Positions 26,810-34,899 of a stretch of 64,000 nt of DNA are shown here, piece after piece. Position 1 is the stretch's first letter. The number at the start of each line of letters is the position of its first letter. A program made the position numbers and the translations under genes. Source of the stretch: Ignavibacterium sp037440165. GTDB lineage: Bacteria > Bacteroidota > Ignavibacteria > Ignavibacteriales > Ignavibacteriaceae. Where the stretch lies: positions 1 through 64,000 of the forward strand of contig NZ_JBBIUQ010000015.1 of assembly GCF_037440165.1 (NCBI RefSeq), given 5' to 3'. The notes under the pieces are model-generated. The model saw only the letters and a list, made by a program, of their open reading frames with translations, was not told the origin of the DNA and made no database searches.

Positions 26810-28801
26810 TTATTTAATGAGCTGAACAGAGATGATTATATCTCCTTCTGCAATATTCATAACTAAATTTCTTCCTGCAGTCACTTCTGCGAATAGTGTA
26901 TATCTTCCGTTCAGGTGCGGATAATATCCTTGCATTATAAAAAATTGCGAACCTTCTGTGTCTTTACCAGCACTTGCCATTCCAACTGCTCCTGTGAAAA
27001 ATTCTTCAGGAGAAAATTCTGAAATTATTTCATAACCTGGTCCGCCCCAGCCAGTACCAGTTGGATCGCCTGTCTGAATCACAAATCCCGGCACTACTCG
27101 ATGAAAGTTAATTCCGTTATAGAAATATTTTTCAGCCAAACTAATAAAATTGCCAACTGTAACAGGAACTAAATCGGCTCTGAACTTAATTTCAATATTG
27201 CCCTTATTAGTTTTAATTATAGCACCTGAATATTCAAAAGATTTTTTGAGCAGCGAATCAAGATTTGGAAACTCCTTTGAAACAATTTCTTTGTTAGTTG
27301 ATTCTTTATTTAGAAATTTTTTCAATGCATAAACTTTTGTATCAGAAAGATTGCTAATGACTTCTTTATAAAAACTATCTGATATTTTCTTTGATAGATT
27401 GATTAGAGAAAATTTTGCTTCTATAAAATCAGTATTGTTTTTAAATCGATTTGTCTGCTCAAGGATAATGGTTTTTAACTTATCAGAATTTCTTTTGACA
27501 AAGCTTGAATCAAGTCCATCTGCAGCAGTTGAAATGATTGCAGCATTGTTTGATAAAAGTGAATTGGAAACAAAGTTATTGAATAATGAATCATTTGGAA
27601 AAACCTTACTTTCACTCAAAATAAATTCTAAGGCAGTGATTCTTTCTTTCAAGTCTTCGGTTTCTGAATAAAGTTTTTCAACCTCATCAAATTTCAAATT
27701 GTCCTTTTGTTGATCGAAAAGAAGCTGCAACCGAGTTCTGGTAGTTAGTTTTGAGTTTAAAGAACCACTATTCAAATTATCATCAATTCCAAATAAATAT
27801 TTGTAAGCATTAAACGCTTCTTCAATAATAATTTTATTGGTTGATTCTTTAATTATTTCTATAAGTGTGTTTTTGATTCTGTAATCATTCAATAAATCAC
27901 TATCCCATTTATTTACTTGTAATGATCTTAAACCTTCTATTATAAGATTCTCGTTTTCTGAATTAAGAATTGATTTAATAATGCTGATTACACTTGGTTT
28001 ATATTCTGAATAAGGAAGAACTTTAATGAATTCAATTCTTACAGCATCACTTTTTGAGTTTAATTCAGATAAAAGCTTTTGATCAGCTGGAAAATATTTT
28101 TGAATACGAAAATTCATCAATAATAGCTGTAATAGTTCATCATCATTTGAAGTTGATAATATTTCAAGCAAACGAGGATTAATTGTGCTGTCACTTCCTA
28201 ATCGTGCAAGAGTAAATAAAGCTTTCTTTTTTCTATTTACAGAGATTGAATTATCACTTATCTCTTCAACTAATATTTTTTTGCTTAGCTCTGATTTAAT
28301 ATTCCTATTTCTGAATTGAAGAATTGCATCTTCAATACCATTGAAAAATGATTTAGGAAGATTCCGATTAAAATATAAATCGTTTAATCTTTGCAAATCA
28401 CTTTCATCACCAAGTTTGCCCAGAGCATAAAAAATATACTCTGAACATTTACAGCTGCTATCAAATAAATTTTGCCATAAATATTTTTTTGAAATTTCAG
28501 ACTTACCAATTTGACCTAAAGTAAATGAAATCCATTTGCCGTATTTCCTAAAATCAAGTTCAGTAAGCTGTTTTATGAATGTTGTATCTTCCGAATGTGA
28601 GAATGAAAGAAGAGCAGCAATAACCTGAGATGAATCTGATGAGTTAAGATATTTTTCAATTACTGTTTTATCAAATTGTCTTTTGGCTGTACTTTCAATC
28701 AAATCGTAATAGTCCGGTTTGAATTGCCCAATAGAGAAATTACTGATAGCAAAAAATATCAGTGAGAAAATCTTTATGATGTTCAGATAGAAATTTCCCA
28801 T
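26810..28801 (-). CDS. HEAT-repeat protein fused to a C-terminal cyclophilin peptidyl-prolyl isomerase
   Basis: 663 residues. A signal peptide (about 1-25) precedes some 450 residues of leucine-rich helical pairs with a HEAT-like rhythm. The last 140 residues are a cyclophilin domain: AIIKTNKGNIEIKFRADLVP, FHRVVPGFVIQTGDPTGTGW with the catalytic Arg, EGSQFFIM and LNGRYTLFAEV. Cyclophilins isomerise Xaa-Pro bonds; with a signal peptide this one should fold or bind exported proteins in the periplasm, with the HEAT solenoid as client platform. The start overlaps the upstream acyltransferase gene by 19 bases, so they are probably co-transcribed. Confidence 0.85.
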   Translation of the reverse strand: MGNFYLNIIKIFSLIFFAISNFSIGQFKPDYYDLIESTAKRQFDKTVIEKYLNSSDSSQVIAALLSFSHSEDTTFIKQLTELDFRKYGKWISFTLGQIGKSEISKKYLWQNLFDSSCKCSEYIFYALGKLGDESDLQRLNDLYFNRNLPKSFFNGIEDAILQFRNRNIKSELSKKILVEEISDNSISVNRKKKALFTLARLGSDSTINPRLLEILSTSNDDELLQLLLMNFRIQKYFPADQKLLSELNSKSDAVRIEFIKVLPYSEYKPSVISIIKSILNSENENLIIEGLRSLQVNKWDSDLLNDYRIKNTLIEIIKESTNKIIIEEAFNAYKYLFGIDDNLNSGSLNSKLTTRTRLQLLFDQQKDNLKFDEVEKLYSETEDLKERITALEFILSESKVFPNDSLFNNFVSNSLLSNNAAIISTAADGLDSSFVKRNSDKLKTIILEQTNRFKNNTDFIEAKFSLINLSKKISDSFYKEVISNLSDTKVYALKKFLNKESTNKEIVSKEFPNLDSLLKKSFEYSGAIIKTNKGNIEIKFRADLVPVTVGNFISLAEKYFYNGINFHRVVPGFVIQTGDPTGTGWGGPGYEIISEFSPEEFFTGAVGMASAGKDTEGSQFFIMQGYYPHLNGRYTLFAEVTAGRNLVMNIAEGDIIISVQLIK

Positions 28802-29904
28802 ACACGATATTTTTTATAAACTTCAGCGTTCAGTGCCTGAGCACCTCTGTTCATCATATCATTGTCTTCTAATATCCAGCTTGCTTCACCTTTAAAAATT
28901 CCAAGTTTTGCTGCTCGATTTACAATTTCCCAATAGAACACAGCGTCTAATCCTTTTTTCTGAAATTCAGGAATTATTCCCAAAGTAATAATTCTCGCCC
29001 AAGTTATATTTTTCTTTTTCGTGTAGAGTTTAATGAAGTTGAATGGAAACAGATGACCATTCATCTCTTTGAACACCTGACTGTAATCAAGCATCACAAG
29101 TGCAAATCCAACTAACTGATTGTTTATTTCACCGAACAAAACAAGAGACGGTTCTGCGAGAGGTTTAAGATCTTTAGCAGCTGCATCAATTTCTTCATCA
29201 GTCATAGGAACAAATCCCCAGTTCAGAGCCCAGGCTTTGTTATAAATATATTTCACTTTTAACAACTCGTTCTTAAAATCTTTCATATTCAGCGAGGTAA
29301 TTTTTATGCCTGTTCTTTTCTGAGCTATCTCAGCAACTCTTCTGACTTTGTCTGATGATACAACTTTATCGTATTCAAGACTATAAGCGTAAAGATCTTT
29401 TGCTTTTTTGAATCCATAATTTTCACACAGATTTATGTAGTAAGGAGGGTTGTAATTCATCAAAATTCTTGGTGAATCATTGAATCCTTCAATCAGCATT
29501 GCGTACTCATCATTACTTGAAGGATTTGCAGGACCACGCATAGCATTGAATCCCCTAGCTTTAAGCCAGTTTTTTGCTGCATCAAATAGAGCATTTGCAA
29601 CTTGCTGATCATTTATGCATTCGAAGAAACCGAAAAAGCCAACTTTGTCGTGATGATATTTATTGTGCAAATCATTTCTGATAGCTGCAATTCTTCCAAC
29701 TAATTCACCGTTTATTTCAGCGAGAAAATATTCAGCATCACCATGTTTGAAAAAAGGATTTTTATCTTTACTCAACAATTTTTTTCTATCCATTATCAGT
29801 GGTGGAACCCAGTATGGTTCACCATCATATATTTTCCACTGAAATTTAATAAACCTCATCAGGTCAGATTTAGTTTTGACAGTTGAGATTTTTATTTCGC
29901 TCAT
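28783..29904 (-). CDS. GNAT-like N-acyltransferase, candidate ceramide synthase
   Basis: 373 residues. The N-terminal part contains DGEPYWVPPLIMDRKKLL, then AEYFLAEINGELVGRIAAIR (GNAT beta4/acetyl-CoA region) and KVGFFGFFECINDQQVANAL. A second GNAT-like half follows, including FALVMLDYSQVFKEMNGHLF and ITLGIIPEFQKKGLDAVFYW (acyl-CoA loop). This is the large double-GNAT family often listed only as N-acetyltransferase. It sits beside a serine palmitoyltransferase and an extended SDR, the gene set that makes ceramide in Caulobacter (SPT, bCerS, CerR), where the acyl-transfer step is done by a GNAT-fold protein. The ceramide role here is inference from that context. Confidence 0.7.
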   Translation of the reverse strand: MSEIKISTVKTKSDLMRFIKFQWKIYDGEPYWVPPLIMDRKKLLSKDKNPFFKHGDAEYFLAEINGELVGRIAAIRNDLHNKYHHDKVGFFGFFECINDQQVANALFDAAKNWLKARGFNAMRGPANPSSNDEYAMLIEGFNDSPRILMNYNPPYYINLCENYGFKKAKDLYAYSLEYDKVVSSDKVRRVAEIAQKRTGIKITSLNMKDFKNELLKVKYIYNKAWALNWGFVPMTDEEIDAAAKDLKPLAEPSLVLFGEINNQLVGFALVMLDYSQVFKEMNGHLFPFNFIKLYTKKKNITWARIITLGIIPEFQKKGLDAVFYWEIVNRAAKLGIFKGEASWILEDNDMMNRGAQALNAEVYKKYRVWEISI

Positions 29905-29925
29905 ATTAATTCCTTTTTAATAAAA

Positions 29926-30063
29926 AAAGAGGCTGTCTCAAAAATGTCATTCCGTCCGTTAACTAACGGATTATTTCGGAATCTAATGAATTGATTTTCA
30001 AATCAAATGAGAACCCGAAAAAAGTTCGTGTTGACAAAAATTGACTTATGAGACAGCCTCTTT
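29926..30063 (-). repeat. MITE-like palindromic element, copy 1
   Basis: A 138-base element bounded by perfect 15-bp inverted ends, AAAGAGGCTGTCTCA (29926-29940) and TGAGACAGCCTCTTT (30049-30063). Inside are smaller palindromes, including CCGTCCGTTAACTAACGG and a TTTCGGAATCT block. There is no transposase gene. It fills most of the gap between two minus-strand genes. A second element with the same 12-bp ends lies at 44835-44966. The strand is arbitrary. It could also act as a long terminator hairpin. Confidence 0.75.
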
Positions 30064-30080
30064 GAAGATGATTTATAAAC

Positions 30081-31271
30081 TTAAATTATTCCTAATTTTT
30101 TTCCTGCGGACTCAAACACATTCAGTATTTCATCAAGATGCTGCTTTTCGTGAGTTGCCATATAACTTGTTCTCATCATTTGTCTTCCCGGAGGAACACC
30201 AGGCGAAATAAATACATTTACAAATACACCGTTATCATAAAGCATTCGCCACATCTGAAAAGCCAGAGCATCATCACCTACAATTACAGGAACAATAGCT
30301 GTTCTTCCTTCAAGTACATTAAATCCAAGAGAGCGCAAATTTTTTCTCATGTATTGTGCATTATCAATAAGATTATCTACTAATTCAGGTTGAGCTTCCA
30401 GAATATCAAGTGCTGCCAATGCTGCGGCAACTGAAGCTGGAGTTGGAGAAGCACTAAAAATCAGAGCAGGTGAGAAATGCTTTAAGTAATTGATAACTCT
30501 TTCTGCGCCGGCAACAAATCCACCAAGTGAAGCAAATGTTTTGCTGAAAGTACCCATTGTTAAATCAACTTCTTTTTCAAGGTTGAATTCGCTCGCAGTT
30601 CCTCTTCCTCCTTTTCCAATAACTCCAACAGCGTGTGCATCATCAATAAGAATTCTTGCATTGAACTTCTTGGCAAGTTCGTTAAGTCGGGGTAAATCAA
30701 CTATTTCACCACCGGTTGAAAAAACGCCATCACTAACAATTAATTTTCCGGCATCAACAGGAATTTTTGAAAGCACTCTTTCAAGATCATCCATATCGTT
30801 ATGTTTGTATCGAACGAGTTCTCCCATTGAACCTTTGGTCATTAAAGTTCCGGCAACTATACAAGCGTGATTATCTTTATCAGAAATCACATATTCATTT
30901 CTTTGAACAAGTGTTGGTATAATGCCTTGAGCAGTCTGGTACCCAGTGCTGTATAAGAGAACTGCTTCAGTATTGAAAAATTTGGCAAGTCTGGATTCCA
31001 ACTCAATATGAAGATCGAGTGTTCCGGTAAGATAACGGGAACCAGAACAACCTGTTCCATATTTTTCAACAGCTTTAATAGCAGCTTCCTTAACTTTTGG
31101 ATGGCCTGTTAATCCAAGATAGTTATTTGAACCTGCCATAATGATTCGTTTTCCTTCAATCTTTACAACAGGTCCTTCATTTTCTTCGATTGGTCTGAAA
31201 TACGGATAAACCCCCATTGCTTTAACTTCGTCTGCTCTTGTGAACTCGTAACACTTTTTGAATAAGTCCAA
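30081..31271 (-). CDS. spt: Serine palmitoyltransferase (alpha-oxoamine synthase family)
   Basis: 396 residues. PLP-dependent fold type I of the KBL/AONS/SPT family: MAGSNNYLGLTGHPKVKEAA, YGTGCSGSRYLTGTLDLH, IDDAHAVGVIG, and the PLP lysine in TMGTFSKTFASLGGF. The N-terminal VKAMGVYPYFRPIEENEG is typical of SPT in Bacteroidota rather than of BioF or Kbl. The enzyme joins L-serine with palmitoyl-CoA to give 3-ketosphinganine, the first step of sphingolipid synthesis, in the cytoplasm. The start is TTG with a strong site (AGGAGG). A SDR gene diverges from the other side and the acyltransferase lies downstream past a MITE. BioF-like activity is the alternative. Confidence 0.82.
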   Translation of the reverse strand: MDLFKKCYEFTRADEVKAMGVYPYFRPIEENEGPVVKIEGKRIIMAGSNNYLGLTGHPKVKEAAIKAVEKYGTGCSGSRYLTGTLDLHIELESRLAKFFNTEAVLLYSTGYQTAQGIIPTLVQRNEYVISDKDNHACIVAGTLMTKGSMGELVRYKHNDMDDLERVLSKIPVDAGKLIVSDGVFSTGGEIVDLPRLNELAKKFNARILIDDAHAVGVIGKGGRGTASEFNLEKEVDLTMGTFSKTFASLGGFVAGAERVINYLKHFSPALIFSASPTPASVAAALAALDILEAQPELVDNLIDNAQYMRKNLRSLGFNVLEGRTAIVPVIVGDDALAFQMWRMLYDNGVFVNVFISPGVPPGRQMMRTSYMATHEKQHLDEILNVFESAGKKLGII

Positions 31272-31319
31272 AATTCCTCCTGAATTATTAACAGTTAATA
31301 GGATATATATTCTTTTTAG

Positions 31320-31327
31320 TAATTTTG
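31320..31327 (+). promoter_or_regulatory. Likely -7 box for the SDR gene
   Basis: TAATTTTG matches TAnnTTTG, 51 bases before the ATG at 31378, in the 106-base divergent gap with the serine palmitoyltransferase gene. I could not find a convincing -33 element. Confidence 0.4.
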
Positions 31328-31377
31328 TCGGCGAAAATTAAAATATAAGTTGGTAAAATCAAATAAAGAATAAAACC

Positions 31378-32370
31378 ATGGATAGTAAACAAATTGCAGT
31401 TGTAACCGGAGGAACCGGATTTGTCGGAAGTCATCTTGTTGATCTTTTATTAAATAAAGGATTTGAAGTCAGATGCATTACAAGAAAATCTTCAGATCTT
31501 CGTTGGTTAAAAGATAAAGATGTCAAAATTTTTGATTGTGGACTCTATGATAAAGAAGCATTGAAAGAAATTATTACTGATGCGGATTATGTTTATCATG
31601 TTGCCGGCGTTGTTAAATCAAAAACTAAAGAAGGATATTTCAGAGGAAATGTTGATACTACACGAACTTTAATTGAAGCAGCTCTGGAAAGTAAATCAAA
31701 CCTGAAAAGATTCCTGGTAGTCAGCAGCCAGACAGTCACGGGTCCTTCAATGGATGTAAAGCCAGTGAACGAAGAAACTGAATGTCGTCCTATTACCACC
31801 TATGGTAAAAGCAAGCTGGAAGAAGAAACATTAGTATTATCTTATAAAGATAAACTTCCAATAACAATCTGCCGTGCGCCTGCAGTTTACGGTGAAAGAG
31901 ATACGGAAATATTTATCTACTTTAAAACATTCAGTAAAGGTTTAACTACCACTATTGGTTTTAATGAAAAGAAACTTAGTTTAATCCATGTTCTTGATTT
32001 GGTGAGAGGATTTTATTTAGCTGCAACAAATGAAAAATCACAGGGTCAAGTTTATTTCATAAGCTCAGAGGAATTATATACCTGGCCGCAGATAAATAAT
32101 ATTACTTCAAAAATTATTGGCAAAAAGCCAATTGCAATTAAAGTCCCTCACTTTCTGGTTTATACTATTGCAGCAATTGCCCAGTTTGCTGCTATCTTTA
32201 GTTCCAAACCTGCAACATTAAATATTGAGAAAGCGAAAGATATTACACAGCAATACTGGATATGCGATACTTCAAAAGCTGTTCGCGAGCTAGGGTATCA
32301 TCAGCAAATTTCCATCGAAGATGGAATTAAAAGAACTGTTGAATGGTATAAAAAAATGAAATGGATTTAA
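31378..32370 (+). CDS. NAD(P)-dependent extended SDR / epimerase family, candidate ceramide reductase
   Basis: 330 residues. Rossmann opening VVTGGTGFVGSHLVDLLLNKG (glycine-rich TGxxGxxG), AGVVKSKTKEG, a catalytic Ser region VVSSQTVTGPS and YGKSKLEEE (Y-x-x-x-K), as in 3-beta-HSD/epimerase-type extended SDRs. A hydrophobic stretch near residue 255 (FLVYTIAAIAQFAAIF) suggests membrane association. In Caulobacter the ceramide reductase CerR is an SDR of this kind that acts after SPT and the acyltransferase; this gene diverges from spt. The link is by context. Sugar epimerase or sterol-type reductase functions remain possible. Confidence 0.75.
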   Translation: MDSKQIAVVTGGTGFVGSHLVDLLLNKGFEVRCITRKSSDLRWLKDKDVKIFDCGLYDKEALKEIITDADYVYHVAGVVKSKTKEGYFRGNVDTTRTLIEAALESKSNLKRFLVVSSQTVTGPSMDVKPVNEETECRPITTYGKSKLEEETLVLSYKDKLPITICRAPAVYGERDTEIFIYFKTFSKGLTTTIGFNEKKLSLIHVLDLVRGFYLAATNEKSQGQVYFISSEELYTWPQINNITSKIIGKKPIAIKVPHFLVYTIAAIAQFAAIFSSKPATLNIEKAKDITQQYWICDTSKAVRELGYHQQISIEDGIKRTVEWYKKMKWI

Positions 32371-32765
32371 TTATCCAATGCACCTTCACTGATCCAAACT
32401 TTAATTCCTCTGATCTGATTTGGAGTTAGTTGAGGCATGTATTCCGGTGGCATCGGATTAAATCCTGCTCGAGGTGGTCTATCAATTCGCCAGACTAAAA
32501 TACTTGTTAATGTATCACCAGGTACAACAATTCGACCATCAACAAATCTGGAGCGTAAAGTCAAATCTAAACCAGCTTCATAAATTCCATTTCCGTGACA
32601 AGCAAAACATTTAACCTGCAATACTGGATATATATGTTGAGAAAAACTAATATTTGAAGATGGAATAATCCGATTGTCGACATCCTGATTTGTGATTGTA
32701 TCATCACAAGATATAAAAATAGATACCAGGAATATTATTTTGAAGAAAAATAAAATAGTTTTCAT
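32367..32765 (-). CDS. Small lipoprotein with a c-type cytochrome-like haem motif
   Basis: 132 residues from the ATG at 32765 (an upstream in-frame ATG at 32792 would put nine residues ahead of the signal peptide). The signal ends in a lipobox, VSIFISC. One haem site, CFACH, lies near residue 73 of the mature region in VLQVKCFACHGNGIYEAGLD; PMPPEYMPQLT follows, and IRGIKVWISEGALDN resembles the end of small planctomycete-type cytochrome c (PSCyt) domains. It is probably a periplasmic electron carrier or structural haem protein. It converges with the SDR gene, overlapping by four bases. Confidence 0.75.
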   Translation of the reverse strand: MKTILFFFKIIFLVSIFISCDDTITNQDVDNRIIPSSNISFSQHIYPVLQVKCFACHGNGIYEAGLDLTLRSRFVDGRIVVPGDTLTSILVWRIDRPPRAGFNPMPPEYMPQLTPNQIRGIKVWISEGALDN

Positions 32766-32829
32766 AACACAGGCAAACCTATTTATTTGCATTTAACAAA
32801 AAAAGTCAAATTAAAAGTAAACAGGATAA

Positions 32830-32860
32830 TTGTAAAAAGATAAAGGATAACTTAAATTTG
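32830..32860 (+). promoter_or_regulatory. Consensus Bacteroidetes promoter for tRNA-Ala
   Basis: TTG at 32830-32832 is followed after exactly 20 nt by TAAATTTG at 32853-32860, a full match to TTG-N19-21-TAnnTTTG. The tRNA begins 20 bases further on. Confidence 0.8.
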
Positions 32861-32880
32861 TCGTGCAAAAAATTATTATT

Positions 32881-32953
<73 letters not shown>

Positions 32954-32980
32954 CGAAAATTTGAAAAGTATTTTTATCCA

Positions 32981-33022
32981 ATTGTCAGTCTCCGCATAAA
33001 TTCAGACTGACAATTTTTTTTT
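32981..33022 (+). terminator. Terminator after tRNA-Ala
   Basis: A perfect 11-bp inverted repeat, ATTGTCAGTCT (32981-32991) and AGACTGACAAT (33004-33014), with a 12-nt loop, is followed by a run of eight T. The same TGTCAGTCT/AGACTGACA stem also occurs inside the repeat element at 44835-44966. Confidence 0.88.
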
Positions 33023-33051
33023 AATCAAGTAACCTAAGCTTTTAATTGTAA

Positions 33052-34416
33052 ATGATAAGATTACTTCCGGTAAATAACTTCTATAAAAAAATTCTTCATA
33101 TCGCATTACCTGCTATCGCCGGACTTTCAACACAGATGATTGTTTCTCTGGTTGATACCGCAATGGTTGGAAGACTTTCCGAAGCAACTTATGCATTAGC
33201 TGCGATGGGAATTGGTGTGCTTGCAACCTGGGCATTGATAAGTTTTTTTTCAAGTTTAGCTACAGGAACTCATGTAATTGTTGCCAGAAGATTCGGACAA
33301 AAAGATTTTATTGAATGCGGCAATACATTAAATAACTCGCTTCTTATTTCTTTATCGATCGGCATCATGGTAGCAGCAATCGGAGCATTCTTTGCCAAAC
33401 CAATTGCTGATTTATTTGCAAGTGATGATCAGGTTGCTCACTACGCTTCAGAATATATCTTTTACAGATTTCTTGGAATACCATTTTTTCTGATATCAGT
33501 TTCATTTCGCGGATTCTATTTCGGCATAAGTAAAACAAAAATTTTCATGATTTCCGGAATAATTACAAACCTTCTGAATATTATTTTCAATTACATCTTT
33601 ATCTTTGGAAATTTTGGAATGCCCCGAATGGGTTTAGCTGGTGCTGGACTTGGTTCTACTCTTGCTTCATCATTCGATTTTTTCTTTTATACAGCAATAA
33701 TATTATTACCATCATATCGGAACAAATTTCAAAACTTTAAGAAGATTAAAATTGATTGGGAAGTGATTAAAGCAATCTGGAAAATTTCAGTTCCAGTTTC
33801 ACTTCAAAATGTATTTATCCTTATTGGATTTTTAATTTTTGTTGCAATCACAGGTATAATTGGCACTCAGGAACAGGCTGCGACACAAGCTACAATCAGC
33901 ACTTTGTTTATTTCATTCCTGCCTTGTTTTGGATTTGGAATTGCTGTTCAAACATTAGTTGGAAATAATCTCGGTGCAAAGAAATTTCATTTAGCTAAAA
34001 TTTATGGAATTGAAACTGCAAAAGTTGCCACAATTTATACCTTAGCTTTGGGAATATTCTTCATTTTTCTTCCGCATTATGTATTGCTAATAATTACTAA
34101 TGATAATTCGATTATAGAGACTGCCAAGCCAGCTCTTAGAATTGCTGGATTTGCTCAGATCTTTTATGCGATAGGAGTTGTTTTGGCTAATGCACTCCAA
34201 GCTGCCGGGAAAATGCTGTTTGTTATGAAAGCTGAAGTTATAACTAATTTATTTGTTCTTGTTCCGCTGTCTTATTTAATAGGTGTTGTTTTAGGATACG
34301 GATTAAAAGGTGCCTGGTTAGCAATGCCTGTTTATATCATAATTTATACTGGTATAATTTTATTAAAGTATCTTTCAAAGGACTGGTTTGAGAAAATTCC
34401 GCTTAAAAATCAATAA
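33052..34416 (+). CDS. MATE-family multidrug/Na+ efflux protein
   Basis: 454 residues with about twelve membrane helices arranged as two homologous halves, as in NorM/DinF. Family features include the opening HIALPAIAGLSTQMIVSLVDTAMVGRLSE (split here: AGLSTQMIVSLVDTAMVG at about 20-40), ATGTHVIVARRFGQKD in the first half and GIAVQTLVGNNLGAKKFHLA in the second. MATE proteins export cationic drugs or metabolites using Na+ or H+ gradients at the inner membrane. It is a single gene after the tRNA terminator. The substrate cannot be inferred. Confidence 0.92.
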   Translation: MIRLLPVNNFYKKILHIALPAIAGLSTQMIVSLVDTAMVGRLSEATYALAAMGIGVLATWALISFFSSLATGTHVIVARRFGQKDFIECGNTLNNSLLISLSIGIMVAAIGAFFAKPIADLFASDDQVAHYASEYIFYRFLGIPFFLISVSFRGFYFGISKTKIFMISGIITNLLNIIFNYIFIFGNFGMPRMGLAGAGLGSTLASSFDFFFYTAIILLPSYRNKFQNFKKIKIDWEVIKAIWKISVPVSLQNVFILIGFLIFVAITGIIGTQEQAATQATISTLFISFLPCFGFGIAVQTLVGNNLGAKKFHLAKIYGIETAKVATIYTLALGIFFIFLPHYVLLIITNDNSIIETAKPALRIAGFAQIFYAIGVVLANALQAAGKMLFVMKAEVITNLFVLVPLSYLIGVVLGYGLKGAWLAMPVYIIIYTGIILLKYLSKDWFEKIPLKNQ

Positions 34417-34464
34417 ATTCAAATCAATATTTATTATACTTTATTTGTAAAAAGTATTGACAAT

Positions 34465-34893
34465 ATGAATTCATTGAAATATATTTTGGTCGTGAAAAAT
34501 CCAATTTCGAAAATATTACTGGTTTTAACCTTAATCGCTTCAGTTTATGCTGGTGCTTTCATTCAAAGTATTACTGCAAGAAGCGATGGGGAAAATGTGA
34601 TAGTTGAATGGAAAACAGGTGAAGAGTCATCCTCACTGAATAAATTTGTTGTTGAAAGAAAAACACCTAATAACGGATTTATCGAAATTGGAACCGTTTC
34701 TCCAAAAGGTTCTAACTCCTTCTACACTTTTATTGACAACAATATCTTCAAAGGAAACGACTACATTTTTACATATCGCTTAAAAATTGTGGATAATAAT
34801 TCTCAGGTAACATACTCAAGTGAAGTTTCTGTTTCTCACAGTATCTCTGGAGTAAAGAGAACCTGGGGAAGCATTAAAGCTATGTTCCGGTAA
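34465..34893 (+). CDS. Exported protein with a fibronectin III-like domain
   Basis: 142 residues. An N-terminal hydrophobic signal (about 17-35) precedes AFIQSITARSDGENVIVEWK, then a single beta-sandwich domain with the WKTGEESSSLNKFVVERK and FTYRLKIVDNNSQVTYSSEV patterns seen in fibronectin/T9SS-associated modules. It ends with a short basic tail (VKRTWGSIKAMFR). It lies just upstream of the SpoIID-like gene with a 6-base gap, so the two are probably co-transcribed. The function is unknown; it may be a small envelope or adhesion protein. Confidence 0.65.
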   Translation: MNSLKYILVVKNPISKILLVLTLIASVYAGAFIQSITARSDGENVIVEWKTGEESSSLNKFVVERKTPNNGFIEIGTVSPKGSNSFYTFIDNNIFKGNDYIFTYRLKIVDNNSQVTYSSEVSVSHSISGVKRTWGSIKAMFR

Positions 34894-34899
34894 AATAAT

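Noticed and set aside
29926..30063. Long hairpin as a simple Rho-independent terminator
   Set aside because: The length (138 bases), the shared ends with 44835-44966 and internal palindromes fit a mobile element better, although it may also stop transcription.
30490..30870. 126-residue open frame antisense to the serine palmitoyltransferase gene
   Set aside because: Low-complexity Ser/Pro/Leu composition typical of antisense frames; no start signal.
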